Source: Trichobilharzia regenti (taxonomy: Eukaryota > Platyhelminthes > Trematoda > Strigeidida > Schistosomatidae). Taken from it: a stretch of DNA of 64,000 nucleotides. Shown here one piece after another: positions 44,786 through 56,578 of the stretch; within the stretch, counting starts at the first letter, position 1; each line of letters starts with the position of its first letter. The notes below the pieces were generated by a model. It made no database searches, was not told the DNA's origin, and saw only the letters and a list, made by a program, of their open reading frames with translations. The position numbers and the translations under genes were made by a program. The DNA lies in the NCBI GenBank assembly GCA_944472135.2, contig OX235270.1:131917632-131981631 (forward strand), read 5' to 3'.

Positions 44786-45555
44786 CTGGTGTTACTGAGG
44801 GTTGGGAATGCAACAGTGCTGGTTGTAGCCCCCTCACAATCACTGGGAACGACGACAGAGGCTGCATGGGGCATGCTAACATCACGCTGAGCAAGGCAGG
44901 AAAGATAGGAATGGTACCGACCCATTGGGGGAAAAGGCTGACTTTTAAAACCGTCAAAGAATTGCGACTCAGAACAATTCAAGGGCTGGAATGGAATCAC
45001 GCCTTTGCTCGCTCCCAAAGGAAATATTAAAACACACAATTTTAGAAATACTGAAAGATATCCTGGACGGAGAAATCCGCCTGGAATAGACCGGATGTGG
45101 GAAAACGAACAACACTCAGACCAAATTTGAACACTGCACTGTTATAGCCTCTGAATGAATAACTTCTTGGAAAGACGAACCCGTAGTCGTTGACCGGTAT
45201 CAAAACTAAATTCCTCCAAAGAGTATCGTATTGATGGAAGACTGTCGAAGAACTGCAAGATTAATGTTTTATTGGACAAAATGTGTCAAATAAGCATGAT
45301 ACAAACCTTCAGACATGAGGCCATCTGGCATCCAGACATCAGGAACACAATGACTGAACCCAAAATGGCTTGCACTTAGCGAAATGTGCACTCAAACAAG
45401 AAGTATACAACAGTCCAGTGAACCCCAAATGGCCAAATTAAAACAAAGTGCGAAGTGGTACATGAAGTAAAACTTAAGTGTTAAAAGGTGTAGTATTAGA
45501 CATAATAGCATCGTCATCGAACAGAGCCTAGAACAGCAAACAGCTCTATGCCTTA
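44786..45555. other. Unassigned
   Basis: A 91-codon frame at 44755-45030 has no recognised motif. The remainder shows no domain or repeat I can name. Confidence 0.35.
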
Positions 45556-45884
45556 TGTCAATCACGTCTCATAAACCGTTAATGCCCAGCTCTCGCTGCG
45601 CTCGGGCCCACGTTGTTCTTCGAAGATTTCGGAAACGCTTAGTTATAACGGACGCAAAAACCAAAACACCGATCTGCCGCGTGATATTTGTTTATTGTTA
45701 CACCAACATATAAAAGGAATAAGCGAACTAAGTAAACTAAGGTTTCTGACGATGTTTCACTCTTCTTTCTGAACAGCGACCGATGAGACGATGACTGTCG
45801 TATTGATGCCTCCGCGAAAATTGGGGAAGTTGATTTTAAGCAAACAACCAAGAATTGATCGTTCAATCTTCAACTCCATTGACA
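45556..45884 (-). repeat. Solo LTR, TSD CCTTA
   Basis: 329 bp, TGTCAATCACG...CATTGACA, first-subfamily type. CCTTA stands on both sides (45551-45555 and 45885-45889), a perfect 5-bp target duplication. A short internal deletion relative to other LTRs lies around 45740. Confidence 0.9.
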
Positions 45885-46135
45885 CCTTAGCTCCATGTAC
45901 TTTAAGAAAGCTTCCGGCGGTGTCAGTCGCGAGGTTATTTGATGACTACTTCAAAGCTAGTAGAATGCTCCAGGTGTTTGTGGACTTCATTTAGCAGCTA
46001 CATAGTGATGCCATATACCGAGTAATTCGCGAAATAACTTTGCCGAACCCTTCTGTTTAGTAAGGGAAGTAAGACAGGATCGTCCGTCATCACCAATAAT
46101 CTTCCTAATCGTGATGGACTGGGTCATGGGACAGG
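45885..46135 (+). pseudogene. Possible RTE RT remnant
   Basis: LQVFVDFI near 45970 and VRQDRPSSPIIFLIVMDW near 46065-46120 resemble the palm of RTE-type RTs (VFVDFEKAFD, GVRQGCLLSP). It is heavily decayed and runs without a gap into the Penelope-like fragment. Confidence 0.4.
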
Positions 46136-46859
46136 ACGTGAGCTTGGAATTCAAAGGGGACTTAGCTTCCGATATCATGAAACGAAGGATATCACAGTCC
46201 CTGAAAAGAACATTCCCTGCTGCATCTCTGAGAATAGCCTTTACTAGCCAACCATTATTGTTCAATAACCTGAAGGACAAGATCCCACTGTTGACCAATT
46301 CTGTGCGCGTTTATCAATTCATCTGCTCTTGTGGAGCTAGGTATATCGGTCGTTCGACTCGATTTTTGCCCAAGAGGGTGCAAGAACACTATCCTGCATG
46401 GCTACGAAAAGGTGGAAGTGGAGCAATAAGAAGCGCGATCATTGAACATCTGGTCGATAATGATCACTCTATCTCTACAGCCTCCATCTTTAAAGTCATC
46501 TACAAGGCAAAGAGTAATTTACCTAAATCCCTACATACCCGACTCATCTGTATTGTTGAAGCTTTGGCTATCGAAACAGAAAAGTCAGATCTCTCTGTAC
46601 AGAGAAAGTTCGTTCAACCCCTCCTACTTTCATGGTTTTAATCCCTCTATGCTAGAGTATGGTAGTCCCCAATCATATTTAAGCTCTACCAATTTTTCAT
46701 TTTGTCTATTCAATTTGTTGTCTCTTCCTTATTACGTCAACTGTTACTATTACTACTCTCACTTTGAACTGCCTCCGGTATTATTTCACTTGTTCCACAT
46801 GTCAATCTAAATCAATTCTATTTTACAACGTTAAATTCCCTTGACAGTAAAGGGAATCA
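46136..46859 (+). pseudogene. Penelope-like C-terminal (GIY-YIG) fragment plus 3' UTR
   Basis: The frame at 46111-46641 contains SDIMKRRISQSLKRTF (linker), VYQFICSCGARYIGRSTRFL (GIY-YIG core, YIGRS), RVQEHYPAW and VEALAIETEKSD. The 3' UTR runs to ~46859, directly followed by the start of another Penelope-like copy in the same orientation, the partial-tandem layout common for this class. Confidence 0.75.
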
Positions 46860-47156
46860 ATGGGTTTCTGTGACAAACTTGTCGTAGTGAATGCAGGGAT
46901 TTGTCTTCTTAATGAATGCATCAATAACCATGAGTATCCGAAGCGGTATTGGAAAGTAATCCGACGCAATCACTTATATCCTAACGCAAAATCTCTCAAT
47001 AGACACATATTAAATCACACTGACTCTATCAGTTCACGTATTCCTGAGTTAGAAAGGAGGATATCACAAAGATCTCCTGCTCTATATGAATTATTGATTG
47101 ATGAATGTCGAAAGTTTAATGGATACATCAACGTGACCAACAACAAACAAACACTG
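46860..47156 (+). pseudogene. Penelope-like N-terminal region, left half
   Basis: The frame from 46860 encodes MGFCDKLVVVNAGICL and an acidic/basic helical stretch (SSRIPELERRISQRS). It is interrupted by unit E at 47157 and continues at 51081. This N-terminal region precedes the RT in Penelope-like proteins; assignment is by position upstream of the RT fragment. Confidence 0.6.
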
Positions 47157-47515
47157 TGTCAGCCACGTCTCGTAAACCGTCAATGCCCAGCTCTTGCTAC
47201 GCTGGGATTCACGCTGTTCCTCGAAGTTTTTCAGAATCGCTTAGTAATAACGGACGAAAAATCCAGAATCCAGTTTGGCGACTCGAGGATTCTTTATTGT
47301 TACACCAACATATAAATACTGTTATAAATAAGGTCTGTGAACAAATATTACAATAATGAATCAAAGTATTACTTCTGACAGCTTTCTCCTGACATCTTTC
47401 TGAACAGCGACCTATGAGACGATGACTGTCGTATTGATGCCTCCGCACAAATTGGGAGAGTTGGTTTTGGGCAAACAACCATGAATTGATCGTTCAATCT
47501 TCAACTACATTGACA
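47157..47515 (-). repeat. 3' LTR of unit E
   Basis: 359 bp, close to the 5' LTR with a few substitutions; GGGGAG adjoins on the minus strand. Confidence 0.9.
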
Positions 47516-48204
47516 CTCCCCGGCAAATTACGGATCCATCCCCTTTTTTCCATCACGACCAATACATGTTGACTTGGATGCCATTGCGAGAACCTGGGTC
47601 ACACGGACAGAGCTGAAATGGAAAACAAACAGAAAAGCCAACACACCACAAGCATACCCACAGCACAATCTCACACATCAGTGACGACCTGCGCCTTCCA
47701 GTTAAATGCATCCTCTTGCAACACAATCGCCACATGCTAGAATGACTCTTGCAGAATGCAACGTGACCATAGCACCACCTCGTGATACTCTACGCACATC
47801 CTCTTATCTACTCACTACCAATTACCACTGCAATCGCTTGTCACTCATTCTGCCTCAGTTCTAGTAACGGTGACGTATGCGAGCCTCAGTCGTACACACT
47901 CTTTCTCCCCACCGTGTGGGACCGCAGCTAGCAATTATCTCCGTATGCATTTCACTCTCAGCAATAGCCTAGCCTCCCCGGCGTATACGACCCATCTGCT
48001 GTCTCTAACATCAACCAATTCATTCACGGATATGGAAGACTCGAAACAACTTCAGAAGTAATCACGACGAAAATTTTAACAAAACTATATAATAAAAACA
48101 AGGTACGAAAACAACGAGTAAACACAATTAATCCAAAAACACCAGTTGATATGACACACCACACATAGATACAAACAGTACACACACACTCGCAGATCGT
48201 GTCT

Positions 48205-48660
48205 CGATGTAATTCCTTTGAAGAATCGCAGGACTTACAGCAGTACGCCTGCAACCCTTCTCAGGTTGACGATTTAAGTTGTGGAATGTCCGGACACAAA
48301 CAATAGTAACCAACAATTGCGATAATTGGAACTCACACAATTATTTAACACAAACATATGTACAATCAACACATCAAATGTTGTGGATTCCGGCATGACA
48401 AACTACCCTTGAAGAACTGTAGGACTTACAGCAGTTCGTCTGCATTCCTTCTCAGGTTGATGATCCAAGTTGAAGTTGTCCGGACACAAACAGAATTACC
48501 AACAGCTAGATGACAGATGATATCAATTCAGTATATACAATATGAACATATGTACAAAATCACACACTAAGCACATTGGACTGCTCATCGATTCGCTACC
48601 CTTTGAAGAATTGTAGGACTTACAGCAGTACGCCTACAACCCTTCTCAGGTTGACGCTCT
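48205..48660 (-). repeat. Three tandem hairpin units of unit E
   Basis: Minus-strand units near 48208-48268, 48405-48460 and 48600-48655, matching unit D: outer units paired (GCAGG/CCTGC and GTAGG/CCTAC), middle unit unpaired, all with GTAAGT in the loop. Confidence 0.85.
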
Positions 48661-48796
48661 AGGTTGGAAAATTGTCGCGAAGTTCATTTGCTGACTTCCC
48701 TCTATCAGCTATATCTTCAAATCTGAACGATAACACGCTCATGTCATTGTATCGTAAAATATATATGACGAACAATCACACGACGTATCTGGTCAA

Positions 48797-50592
48797 TCAA
48801 GCGTAGGCACAGAGTAATTTACACCAAAGATAATAGCATTCAAATAGTAACTTGAAACTAGAAATGCCTTTATTCACGGAAGTCAATTTAACAATTACCC
48901 TCTCGTACACACTTCGCTTATCCTCACAAAACTGAGCAATATCTTCCGTCTCTTCAAGTGCACCAATACTATCGTAGTCATTGCACAAGGTACTTGAGTT
49001 GATGGGCGTCTGTTTCATTTTGGATGGCAACACCAACGACGACTGATTGATATCAGTTGATGAAGTTAGCGGTGGATCAGAAGCTGTTGTTGCTCGGCTT
49101 TCAGAAATTTGTCTAACTGCAAGATTACCACCACTGCTGTCTTTTACTATCAGCTCAGGTTTAGCAATAGCAACTGATGATAGGTGGGCTACATGCTGAT
49201 CAATCACACTGACGGTCTCACAAGTATGCATGCCTTCTGCAACTGCATCTGCATTCAATTCTACTTCACGTTGTAGTTGTACAGAACCTTTATCCAACTT
49301 AGCAGTAGTAGGCATTCCCCTCATTCCATCATGATCAACCAAAGACAAATCTGCACTATCATGATCATTATCACGAATATTCACTTTACCGTCAATTTCA
49401 TTATTTTCACACTCTTTAATAACAGAAGTAGACAATTTTGGTTCCTCCTCGCAAATCCTTAAAGGTTTTATAACTTCACTCTGACTAGTAATACCTTGTA
49501 AACTTGTGCAGTCAGAACTGCACTCTGAAGCAATAACTTTATTCTTTGACACTCTATTCAACAATGGCTTACCAGTTGCAACTACAGACTTCTTCACCGC
49601 ACCGTTATCGTCACACAATTCGGAGTCAGGCCTGGAGTTTACATTTAGCTTATCACTGAACTTGCTCACTGGTTCACAGTTCACCTTTGTATGCACCTCT
49701 TGCAAACGTGTAAAACACAACCGTGTTTGTCTTGCATCTTGTAACTCATCTGTTGAGGATGTACTACGAAACCTGTTACACTCACTAGGTCTATATGCAT
49801 TTCCAGACATCATGGAGCCTTCTCGATATCCACCTCTCTGAGGCCTATTCGTCATCAATGATTGCGTTCTGCTCTCAGACTGCTCTATTCTAGGAGTGGT
49901 ATGCAATATATTGGCAAACTTGCTCATGGATTGATTGACACTATTATTTACCAGTTTCAGGATATCATCGAACTTTGGCTCGATACCCTCATCCTCTATA
50001 CGAGAGCTCATCTTCAAACACTTCCTTTGCACTCGAGTAGGTAGGCATGTCGCTATTACTTCTAGTTGAGGTCACTCATGCAATTCATCGAAATCAATTC
50101 ATTCTTGTAAGTCAACAGATTATCCAAAACCTCAGTGAGTGCCTTGGAGTCATGCTGTAATGGAACACTATTACCTTTAACAGCCTCGAATAATTTCCCT
50201 ACAATCATCGAAGGTCTTCCGAATCTTTGACGCAGTGTACTCATAGCCTCAGAGTATCCTTCTTCAGGGGATATCAACTTACAGCACTGGATAGCTCTTG
50301 AAGCATCTCCAGTGCAATACCTCATCAAATACATTACCCTCATTTCATCATTTATTAAAACACCACTCAGCATGATCTCAAACTCCTTTACAAACTGTGG
50401 ATGGTCAGCAGGGTTTCCGTCGAAACACCGTGGTTCAAATTTAGGGAGTTTGATGTTCCTATTATCCCTGAACGGCGAAACAGCAACATCATCCGTGTCA
50501 TCAGACACATTGTTACAAGTAACAGACAAGTCACCATGACTTACTTTCCTATTTGCATCCAAGACGCTCTGTCCCTTCTTTAACCCCGGCAT
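48797..50592 (-). pseudogene. BEL/Pao-like Gag of unit E, frameshifted
   Basis: Minus strand: 50592-50062 (176 codons, MPGLKKGQSV to MSDLN-stop), then frame change through the shared 13-base deletion, then 50032-48797 (411 codons). The same C-x2-R-x4-H-x4-C knuckle and the same early TGA before the membrane-like tail as unit D. Confidence 0.85.
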
Positions 50593-50716
50593 TGTTGAAC
50601 TTGAGCCAATTTCAAAAATGTTCCAGATACTGCTTGTTCAAAGGAGACTTGGCCGGCACCAGGAAAGATGAACGGTGACTATCGAAACTGTCACTAACTA
50701 TCATACCGTCAGAAAA

Positions 50717-51075
50717 TGTCAGCTACGTCTCGTAAACCGTCAATGCCCAGCTCTTGCTACGCTGGGATTCACGCTGTTCCTCGAAGCTTCTCAGAATCGC
50801 TTAGTACGAACGGACGTAAATTCCGGAACCCAGTTTGCCGATTCGAGGATTGTTCATTGTAACACCAACATATAAATACTGTTATAACTAAGGTCTGTGA
50901 ACAAATATTACAATGATGAATCACAGTATTACTTCTGACAGTTTTCTCCTGACATCTTTCTGAACAGCGACCGATGAGACGATGACTGTCGTATTGATGC
51001 CTCCGCACAAATTGGGGAAGTTGGTTTTGGGCAAACAACTATGAATTGATCGTACAATCTTCAACTATATTGACA
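50717..51075 (-). repeat. 5' LTR of unit E
   Basis: 359 bp. On the minus strand the next bases read TTTTCTGACGG and no TGG-initial primer binding site lies directly next to the LTR. Confidence 0.9.
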
Positions 51076-51080
51076 CACTG

Positions 51081-51851
51081 TCTTTTAATTTTAACCTGTA
51101 TAGTGGCCTAAAATCTATCGGATATCTTCGAAAGTTTCCTGAGAATTCTGAGAGATTCGTGTTTAATGACTCCTGTATATCCCTATCGAAATTGCAAATG
51201 GAAACTTTGTCTATGGGTTAGAAATTTTGCGATGTTATTGTCAGTGTCAACGGGCTACATTTACATGTCCAGTTTGTGAATATACTCTGTCAAATTTATG
51301 ATCCCAAACCATCGTCAGGCCGGGATTTGCAATGCTTCAAATCTACCATCACTGACTCTTGCAATCAATATCAAAATGCAAAGTCTTCTGACTAAACAGC
51401 GCAAAGAAGAACTTAAACTTTTGACGCATAACGACGATATACTATTAACATGCCCTGACAATGGTTCAAGTGTTGTTATCGTGGATCTTAAAGATTATAT
51501 CGATAAAATGTCATGTCTGTTTTCAGACAGCAGTAAATTCTCGAAGCCAAACGAGAAAAACAAGACGGAATTATTTGAGAAACAACTTACCGACGCTTTA
51601 AGGAGAATGAATGAATAACAATCATCCCACTTGTGAAGAATTTACACGAAAAGATCAGACCAACAGGATCTCTAATACCAAGACTTTATGGTCTACCGAA
51701 AATACACGAAGCTGGTCTTCCACTCAGCCCTATCTTGGATATGTCTGGATTACCCTATCATCCAGTAGCTGGGTGGTTAGCTGAAATTCTCGAACCTGTC
51801 ACGGGACAACTATCTAATCAACTTACAATGGGAGTTTTTCATGAATCTTAA
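51081..51851 (+). pseudogene. Penelope-like element, N-terminal region and RT start, right half
   Basis: Continues the element cut at 47156. It has DDILLTCPDNGSSVVIVDL near 51440-51485, typical of the region before the Penelope RT, then after a stop RPTGSLIPRLYGLPKIHEAG and DMSGLPYHPVAGWLAEI (51655-51800), the first RT blocks of this class. It ends at 51851; the catalytic YVDD part is missing. Confidence 0.8.
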
Positions 51852-52223
51852 ATATCACACATTGATTCCGTGTTAACATCTGGGTGGCGTTTCTTGCATA
51901 AATAATTGCCCAGAATCATACAATTTTGGTCCAGCTTCCCTTGGAGAGACAGAAGGATAGAAAATATCTAAGACAGACTGTGAAGCCTTGTGACTCTAAC
52001 TGATATGATGTTGAGCAATAATTTACGCTAAAAACGTAGTCCACTCGTTAATACTGAATCACCGTGGGACATTTAAAGTACACTTATCTAATATGTTGTT
52101 ACAGAGCCCAAGTTCTATTTTTATATTATTGATACAAATATTTACTTGAATTCGCGTGCCATTTTTGCAGGCATGATGAATTTTTTATGGAATGACATGA
52201 AGTTTTCGGATGAGAGTCTATGC
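51852..52223. other. Unassigned
   Basis: AT-rich spacer between the Penelope-like remnant and the second ~980 bp repeat. Nothing recognised. Confidence 0.35.
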
Positions 52224-53214
52224 AGGGAGGGTGGCGTTAGCTGATCAGTAGATATGGTGGGGGTCACTAAAGTGAATCGCCCCATTCTGCAGGAACAGCA
52301 ATATACAAATTGAAGGCTCGAGGTATTTCTGACTTTTATGAGGGCTTAGATCTTTATCTTGAAAAAGATAATAATGAACGCCTTGACAGATCATGCTTCT
52401 ACCTTTAAATATATACCATTCACTCAGCCTATTGTTGAGAAGCGACCACGCGGGATCTGCACAGATTTATGGGGCATCTTATAAACTAACTTGCTGCCCA
52501 TTGTCGGATCTTTGAATACCACTTCACAATGTCTTATCTCATTCATTTTCTAATAACGTCTTTACTTGATCCTCATTATATTCCATTAAACCTAACATTT
52601 TATGACACTTTATGAATTTGATTCGACTTATTCTATTCCTATTCTCTGGAGGGTACGGTTGTGCACCAAATGCACAAAAAGGCATAAAATATAAAAAAAC
52701 CGACATAAGGAAAAATGTATTAAAACCAAAAGTGGACATCATGATAGTGGAAACTGTACAGGAAGCATTATACATTGCAAATGAACGTTGTCAGCCTAGG
52801 GAGTTTTCTTTATTAATGCATTTATTAGTGATACTTGCACTTACCCATTTCATTACACTTTATTGATTCACCTTAGCACTTTAACTTTTCTAAAACAGCT
52901 TTCAATCCCTTGTAAACGTTGTACTTACCTGAATATTGGTTGGTTATCGTATGCCGACAACTACGGGATGAAAACGAAACGAAGTCGATTTTCCCGCTCA
53001 ACCTGGAGGACAATTGTACAATTCAATAACTATACAGCCTAGTTCAAACAATGAGTGTATTTATATATATATATCAAATATTTAACTGTTGAAACATTAT
53101 TAACTTGTGAACAATCTACGATTTGATATTATATCATACTTGATCGTGCCTGTAAAAATGGCATGCATTTTCATGTAAATTTATATGTTTATATGAGAAT
53201 ATACATTATTATTT
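52224..53214 (+). repeat. ~980 bp interspersed repeat, copy 2
   Basis: Same 5' end and tail as 2424-3400. A frame of 84 codons at 52612-52866 is not conserved in copy 1 and is probably chance. The minus strand has a short frame ending MEYNEDQVKTLLENE, also of unknown meaning. Confidence 0.75.
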
Positions 53215-55635
53215 TTCTGTAAAATGATAAATCACATTTTGAAGACATTTGTAGATGAAGGGCTTGCCAAGAAATTGCTACTATTCATGTTACACGAGAT
53301 GAATAATAGAAACGTGGAAGCAGTTGCTATGGGTAACTTTCAAGGAAGTCTCGCACTTCAGTGACTTGAACCTATCTTTTTCGGTGGGCATTTCGGGTTT
53401 ATGGGGATCAACAGCTAGTCCTTGGAAGAGCTAGTGGAACATTCTGGAGATCAAATGGCATACTCACAAACCCGTACAACCCTAATGAGGCGGTAGTAGC
53501 TGTTTCAGCTATGCCTTTCTCATCTACCAGGATTTTGGTCGAGTGAGGACTGAGTATATTTTATTATTAACTATGACACTGAGAAGACTACTAATAGAGC
53601 CCTAAATCTGGCTATCTCAATGTCTTTTTGGGTTGGTATACTTCCTGCTTCACTGCAAGGCCACTGATCGGTTTCATTTTTCCATGTGTAATGGTTAGGC
53701 CAACTAACTATTTCAGGGCCCGATAATCTCTGACTGAATCATGTAGTCAGACTCGTTTTCCACTATTTCTAGTTTGCTCAGGGCCAATCTTCTTGTTCAG
53801 CGAGCTCCGAGGGCCACATGTCCCTATGGTGCGCGCCGTTATATTTGGGAATTCCTCTAGTATTCACTCTATCCCTTTGGTTGATACCGGTGGAGATTGT
53901 AGTAAGTTGAATAAATGGTCATCACTCGCTTTTTTATTCATATACCTGGACGTTTCTTTAATTGTGAGTTATCTTTTCTAAGCGCCCACTGGTAGGTCAT
54001 GCCTTCCTGGGATGTCTGTACCGAGGATTGCTAGGAGTAAGTAACAATGAAAGCACACAGAGGCTGTTGCTTAAAACCACTGTCATGAGTTAGCGTTTTC
54101 TGATCGAACGTAAGAACCTTGTTTCATTGGTGGTCTTCCGGTGGATGAAAAGAATTTTATTGTCCCTGATTGGCCTCTGATTTGGGAAGGTTACTGGACA
54201 CAGCTCCAGCACGAACTCAGTAATGAATAAATACATCTTCATGAATCTGGGATTCATGACCAAATCGTTTTTTTAGGCAGTTGAATGAAACCTTCCCTAG
54301 GGAAATTTTTATTTGAATTGGCGATGACAAATAATCCTCCAAAGTTATTGGCCATTAGTCGACTTCAGGAGTTGGTATTCACTGTTTAAGGCGATTGATT
54401 AAAATGAAAGTACCTGTTGAGACACTCCTGTTATTTGCCAAGCTATCATGTTGCCTTTATTTTTCCTGGACGAGCTTACGTCGCTCCTCAACAATATCTA
54501 CTGATGAATATGCCTCAGTTTTCTGGCGGTGTGACTGCCATTCTCATTTGGCTAAATAACAATCCTGTAGTCCGAGTTGGACAAGTAAAGTGTGGATTGG
54601 AGGATGTTTACGTCTGTTATCAGATAACTATCTTGGGTACTCTTTGGCATCTATCTTAATCCATAATAGTTTTAATGCTGTACACTCAAACTGGCTTCCT
54701 ATTGTGAAATTTCACCCTTCACGTAACTACTAATAAAGGGTTTCCGGAATATACTGGCACTTCATTCTGTTCTTCACAGTATACTATATCTGGCTTTCAT
54801 ATTTTACGCATCTGATATCCTCCATGTCACTCTAGGACACTCAACTCAAGGTTTCTCATTCTCTTTCTGTTCCACACTCTGATGTATGGTGATATATTTT
54901 CAGGATTATATTTGCAGATGTTCGAGGCATTCCATGTTCTTGAAGTAGCAGTCAAATTACTTCGTGACCAACACTGCCGAAGGAGTTGTTTCCACAGTAA
55001 TAAGTAGAACGGAAAGTGTGTTTGGCAGTAAAATCCCAGTAGAAAAAGAAATGAAAGACACTGTCTTGTCACCGAGCAGCACTAGATCATTTTTATGAGC
55101 CAAAATATAAAAGTTGAGGTATCTGACTTGGCCGCATGAAAATGTGCGCCTATGATCTGATATGTTAAATTGATGAAATGTTTTAATTACAAATTTTAAA
55201 TGATTACTCAAGCAATAACATATCGTTAAAACGTTTCAATACCAACATTTCCGATACAAAACACTCGAAAGATGAAGATATGCCTTAAGATGCTAAGTTG
55301 ATTCACTTATCAGTACTCCAAAATGCGTTTAAGAGATATGTTGGTCCCTCCAAAAATACACGATTTTCATGAACGCTTTCAATTTATTGAATAATACATG
55401 CAAACTAATCCACTGTCGTTGTTCGCTAATGGTGATAACAATTTGTGTCGTGAACGTGTTTAAGCCAGTTGTGACGCGGCTGATTCTAAAAATTTTCAGG
55501 TGATACTTTTCGCCTTTTGGCGAGGTGTAATACCTGAGGGTGCTCTGTGTTTTCTGATTTCGGTACTGTTGGATGCTTTATAATTTTAAAATGAATATGA
55601 AAACAAATGTATCGTGATTTTGTGGATTTTATATA
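53215..55635. other. Unassigned, likely low-copy DNA upstream of the host gene
   Basis: 2.4 kb without recognisable transposon proteins or repeats shared with the rest of the window. Several short frames exist but none has a known motif. Promoter and 5' UTR of the gene at 55636 are presumably in the right part; no TATA or initiator could be assigned with confidence. Confidence 0.4.
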
Positions 55636-56360
55636 ATGGATTATGCTAACAGCAGTCTTGACCCAGAAGTTCTTGAGTTTTATCGTCCAAATAGGTCTAA
55701 GCATGTTCGGTGTCATTCTCATCACCATTCACACCAATTTATGCACCCAAGGCGCTTTCACAATTCTCAACCCACCACTCAGACGCAGCTGTCATTAGCG
55801 CCTTATAAAAATTCTAATTATGCAACTCCTAATGTTCATCACTCGAACGTGCCTAATTTTCCCGATTCACGTATGCACCACCACAGACCGCAGCTTCAAC
55901 AGCACGTAGCACATAAACCTAATTCTGAGCACTACCACTACCATGTTAGCCAAAATGCCTTCAGATCCTCCGTGAGCCTCAAAATCTTGGAAGTACGTGT
56001 GGAGGGAGCATAAATACACTTACATCTACAAGTGGAGTTAGTAGCAATTCTGGCAGCTTATGTACCAGTAGTGGATCACGTTCAAGTCACAAGTCTGGTA
56101 CCAGTTTACGTGCGGTAGATCTTATTCCACTGTTGAAAGAGAAGATCGCACTTTTACCTGGTGGCAGATCAAGAAGAGGTGGACCACTATTGTGCTTTCC
56201 TTCCAACTCTCGAGCTGATGAAATCCCCCTTGAAGATCTATACGTCCTTGTAAGGTATTTAACATACCTTCCAGATGATAAGGTGAAACGATTGGGCTTT
56301 GTGGTAATAATCGATATGCGTAGTGGGACAACTTGGCACAGTGTTAAACCAATCTTAAAG
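55636..56360 (+). CDS. Trio/Kalirin-like RhoGEF, N-terminal coding segment
   Basis: ATG at 55636 begins a His/Pro/Asn/Gln-rich leader (MDYANSSLDPEVLEFYRPN) to about 55960-55990. The sequence then continues in another frame as a Ser/Gly-rich stretch leading to LIPLLKEKIALLPGGRSRRG near 56115 and the first part of a CRAL-TRIO (Sec14) domain: GGPLLCFPSNS, YLTYLPDDKVKRLGFVVIID and GTTWHSVKPILK at the exon end. This order, leader then Sec14-like domain, is the amino terminus of Trio/Kalirin Rho guanine-nucleotide exchange factors, which bind membranes and activate Rac/Rho in axon guidance and cytoskeletal control. The change of frame may be an unrecognised intron, a sequencing error or a real lesion; I could not find a clean splice pair. 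Confidence 0.75.
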
Positions 56361-56398
56361 GCAAGTTAGTTTTACATTCTGGCATAATTGCATTTCAG
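56361..56398 (+). other. 38-base GC-AG intron
   Basis: AAG|GCAAGT at the donor and TTTCAG|G at the acceptor. Discounting these 38 bases joins KPILK to VLEECLGRD in frame, as the Sec14 domain requires. The apparent GT donor four bases further in would break the frame. Confidence 0.8.
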
Positions 56399-56578
56399 GT
56401 GTTAGAAGAATGCTTAGGTCGAGACGTGGCTTTGACTTTCATAATTAAACCTGACAAATTTCTCGAGAAACACAAAGCTCAACTGGCAATTGGGAAGTTC
56501 AGCTTTGAAATCCAGTTGGTATCGGTGGATGCTTTGTTTCGTGAAGTTGACCCAAGTCAGTTAACCGCAGAAATGGAG
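56399..56578 (+). CDS. Trio/Kalirin-like RhoGEF, second part of CRAL-TRIO domain
   Basis: Exon in frame with the previous one: VALTFIIKPDKFLEKHK, FEIQLVSVDALFREVDPSQL and TAEME, ending at GAG|GTTAGT (56578/56579). The IIKPD and VDPSQLT blocks are highly characteristic of the Trio family. The spectrin repeats, DH-PH cassettes and any kinase domain would lie downstream, outside the window. Confidence 0.85.

Larger units (their letters stand above)
47157..51075 (-). mobile_element. Full-length second-subfamily gag-only LTR element (unit E), TSD CACTG
   Basis: 3,919 bp. Both LTRs are 359 bp (47157-47515 and 50717-51075). CACTG flanks both ends (47152-47156 and 51076-51080). Internal order on the minus strand is leader, gag (50592-48797), three hairpin units, small Cys-rich ORF, then LTR. 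No pol. It sits inside a Penelope-like element. Confidence 0.92.

Noticed and set aside
44755..45030. 91-codon frame as a small host gene
   Set aside because: Begins in the tail of a CR1-like 3' UTR and shows no domain or splice signals.
53793..54659. Short frames as exons of an unknown host gene
   Set aside because: No conserved motif and no consistent splice sites could be placed.
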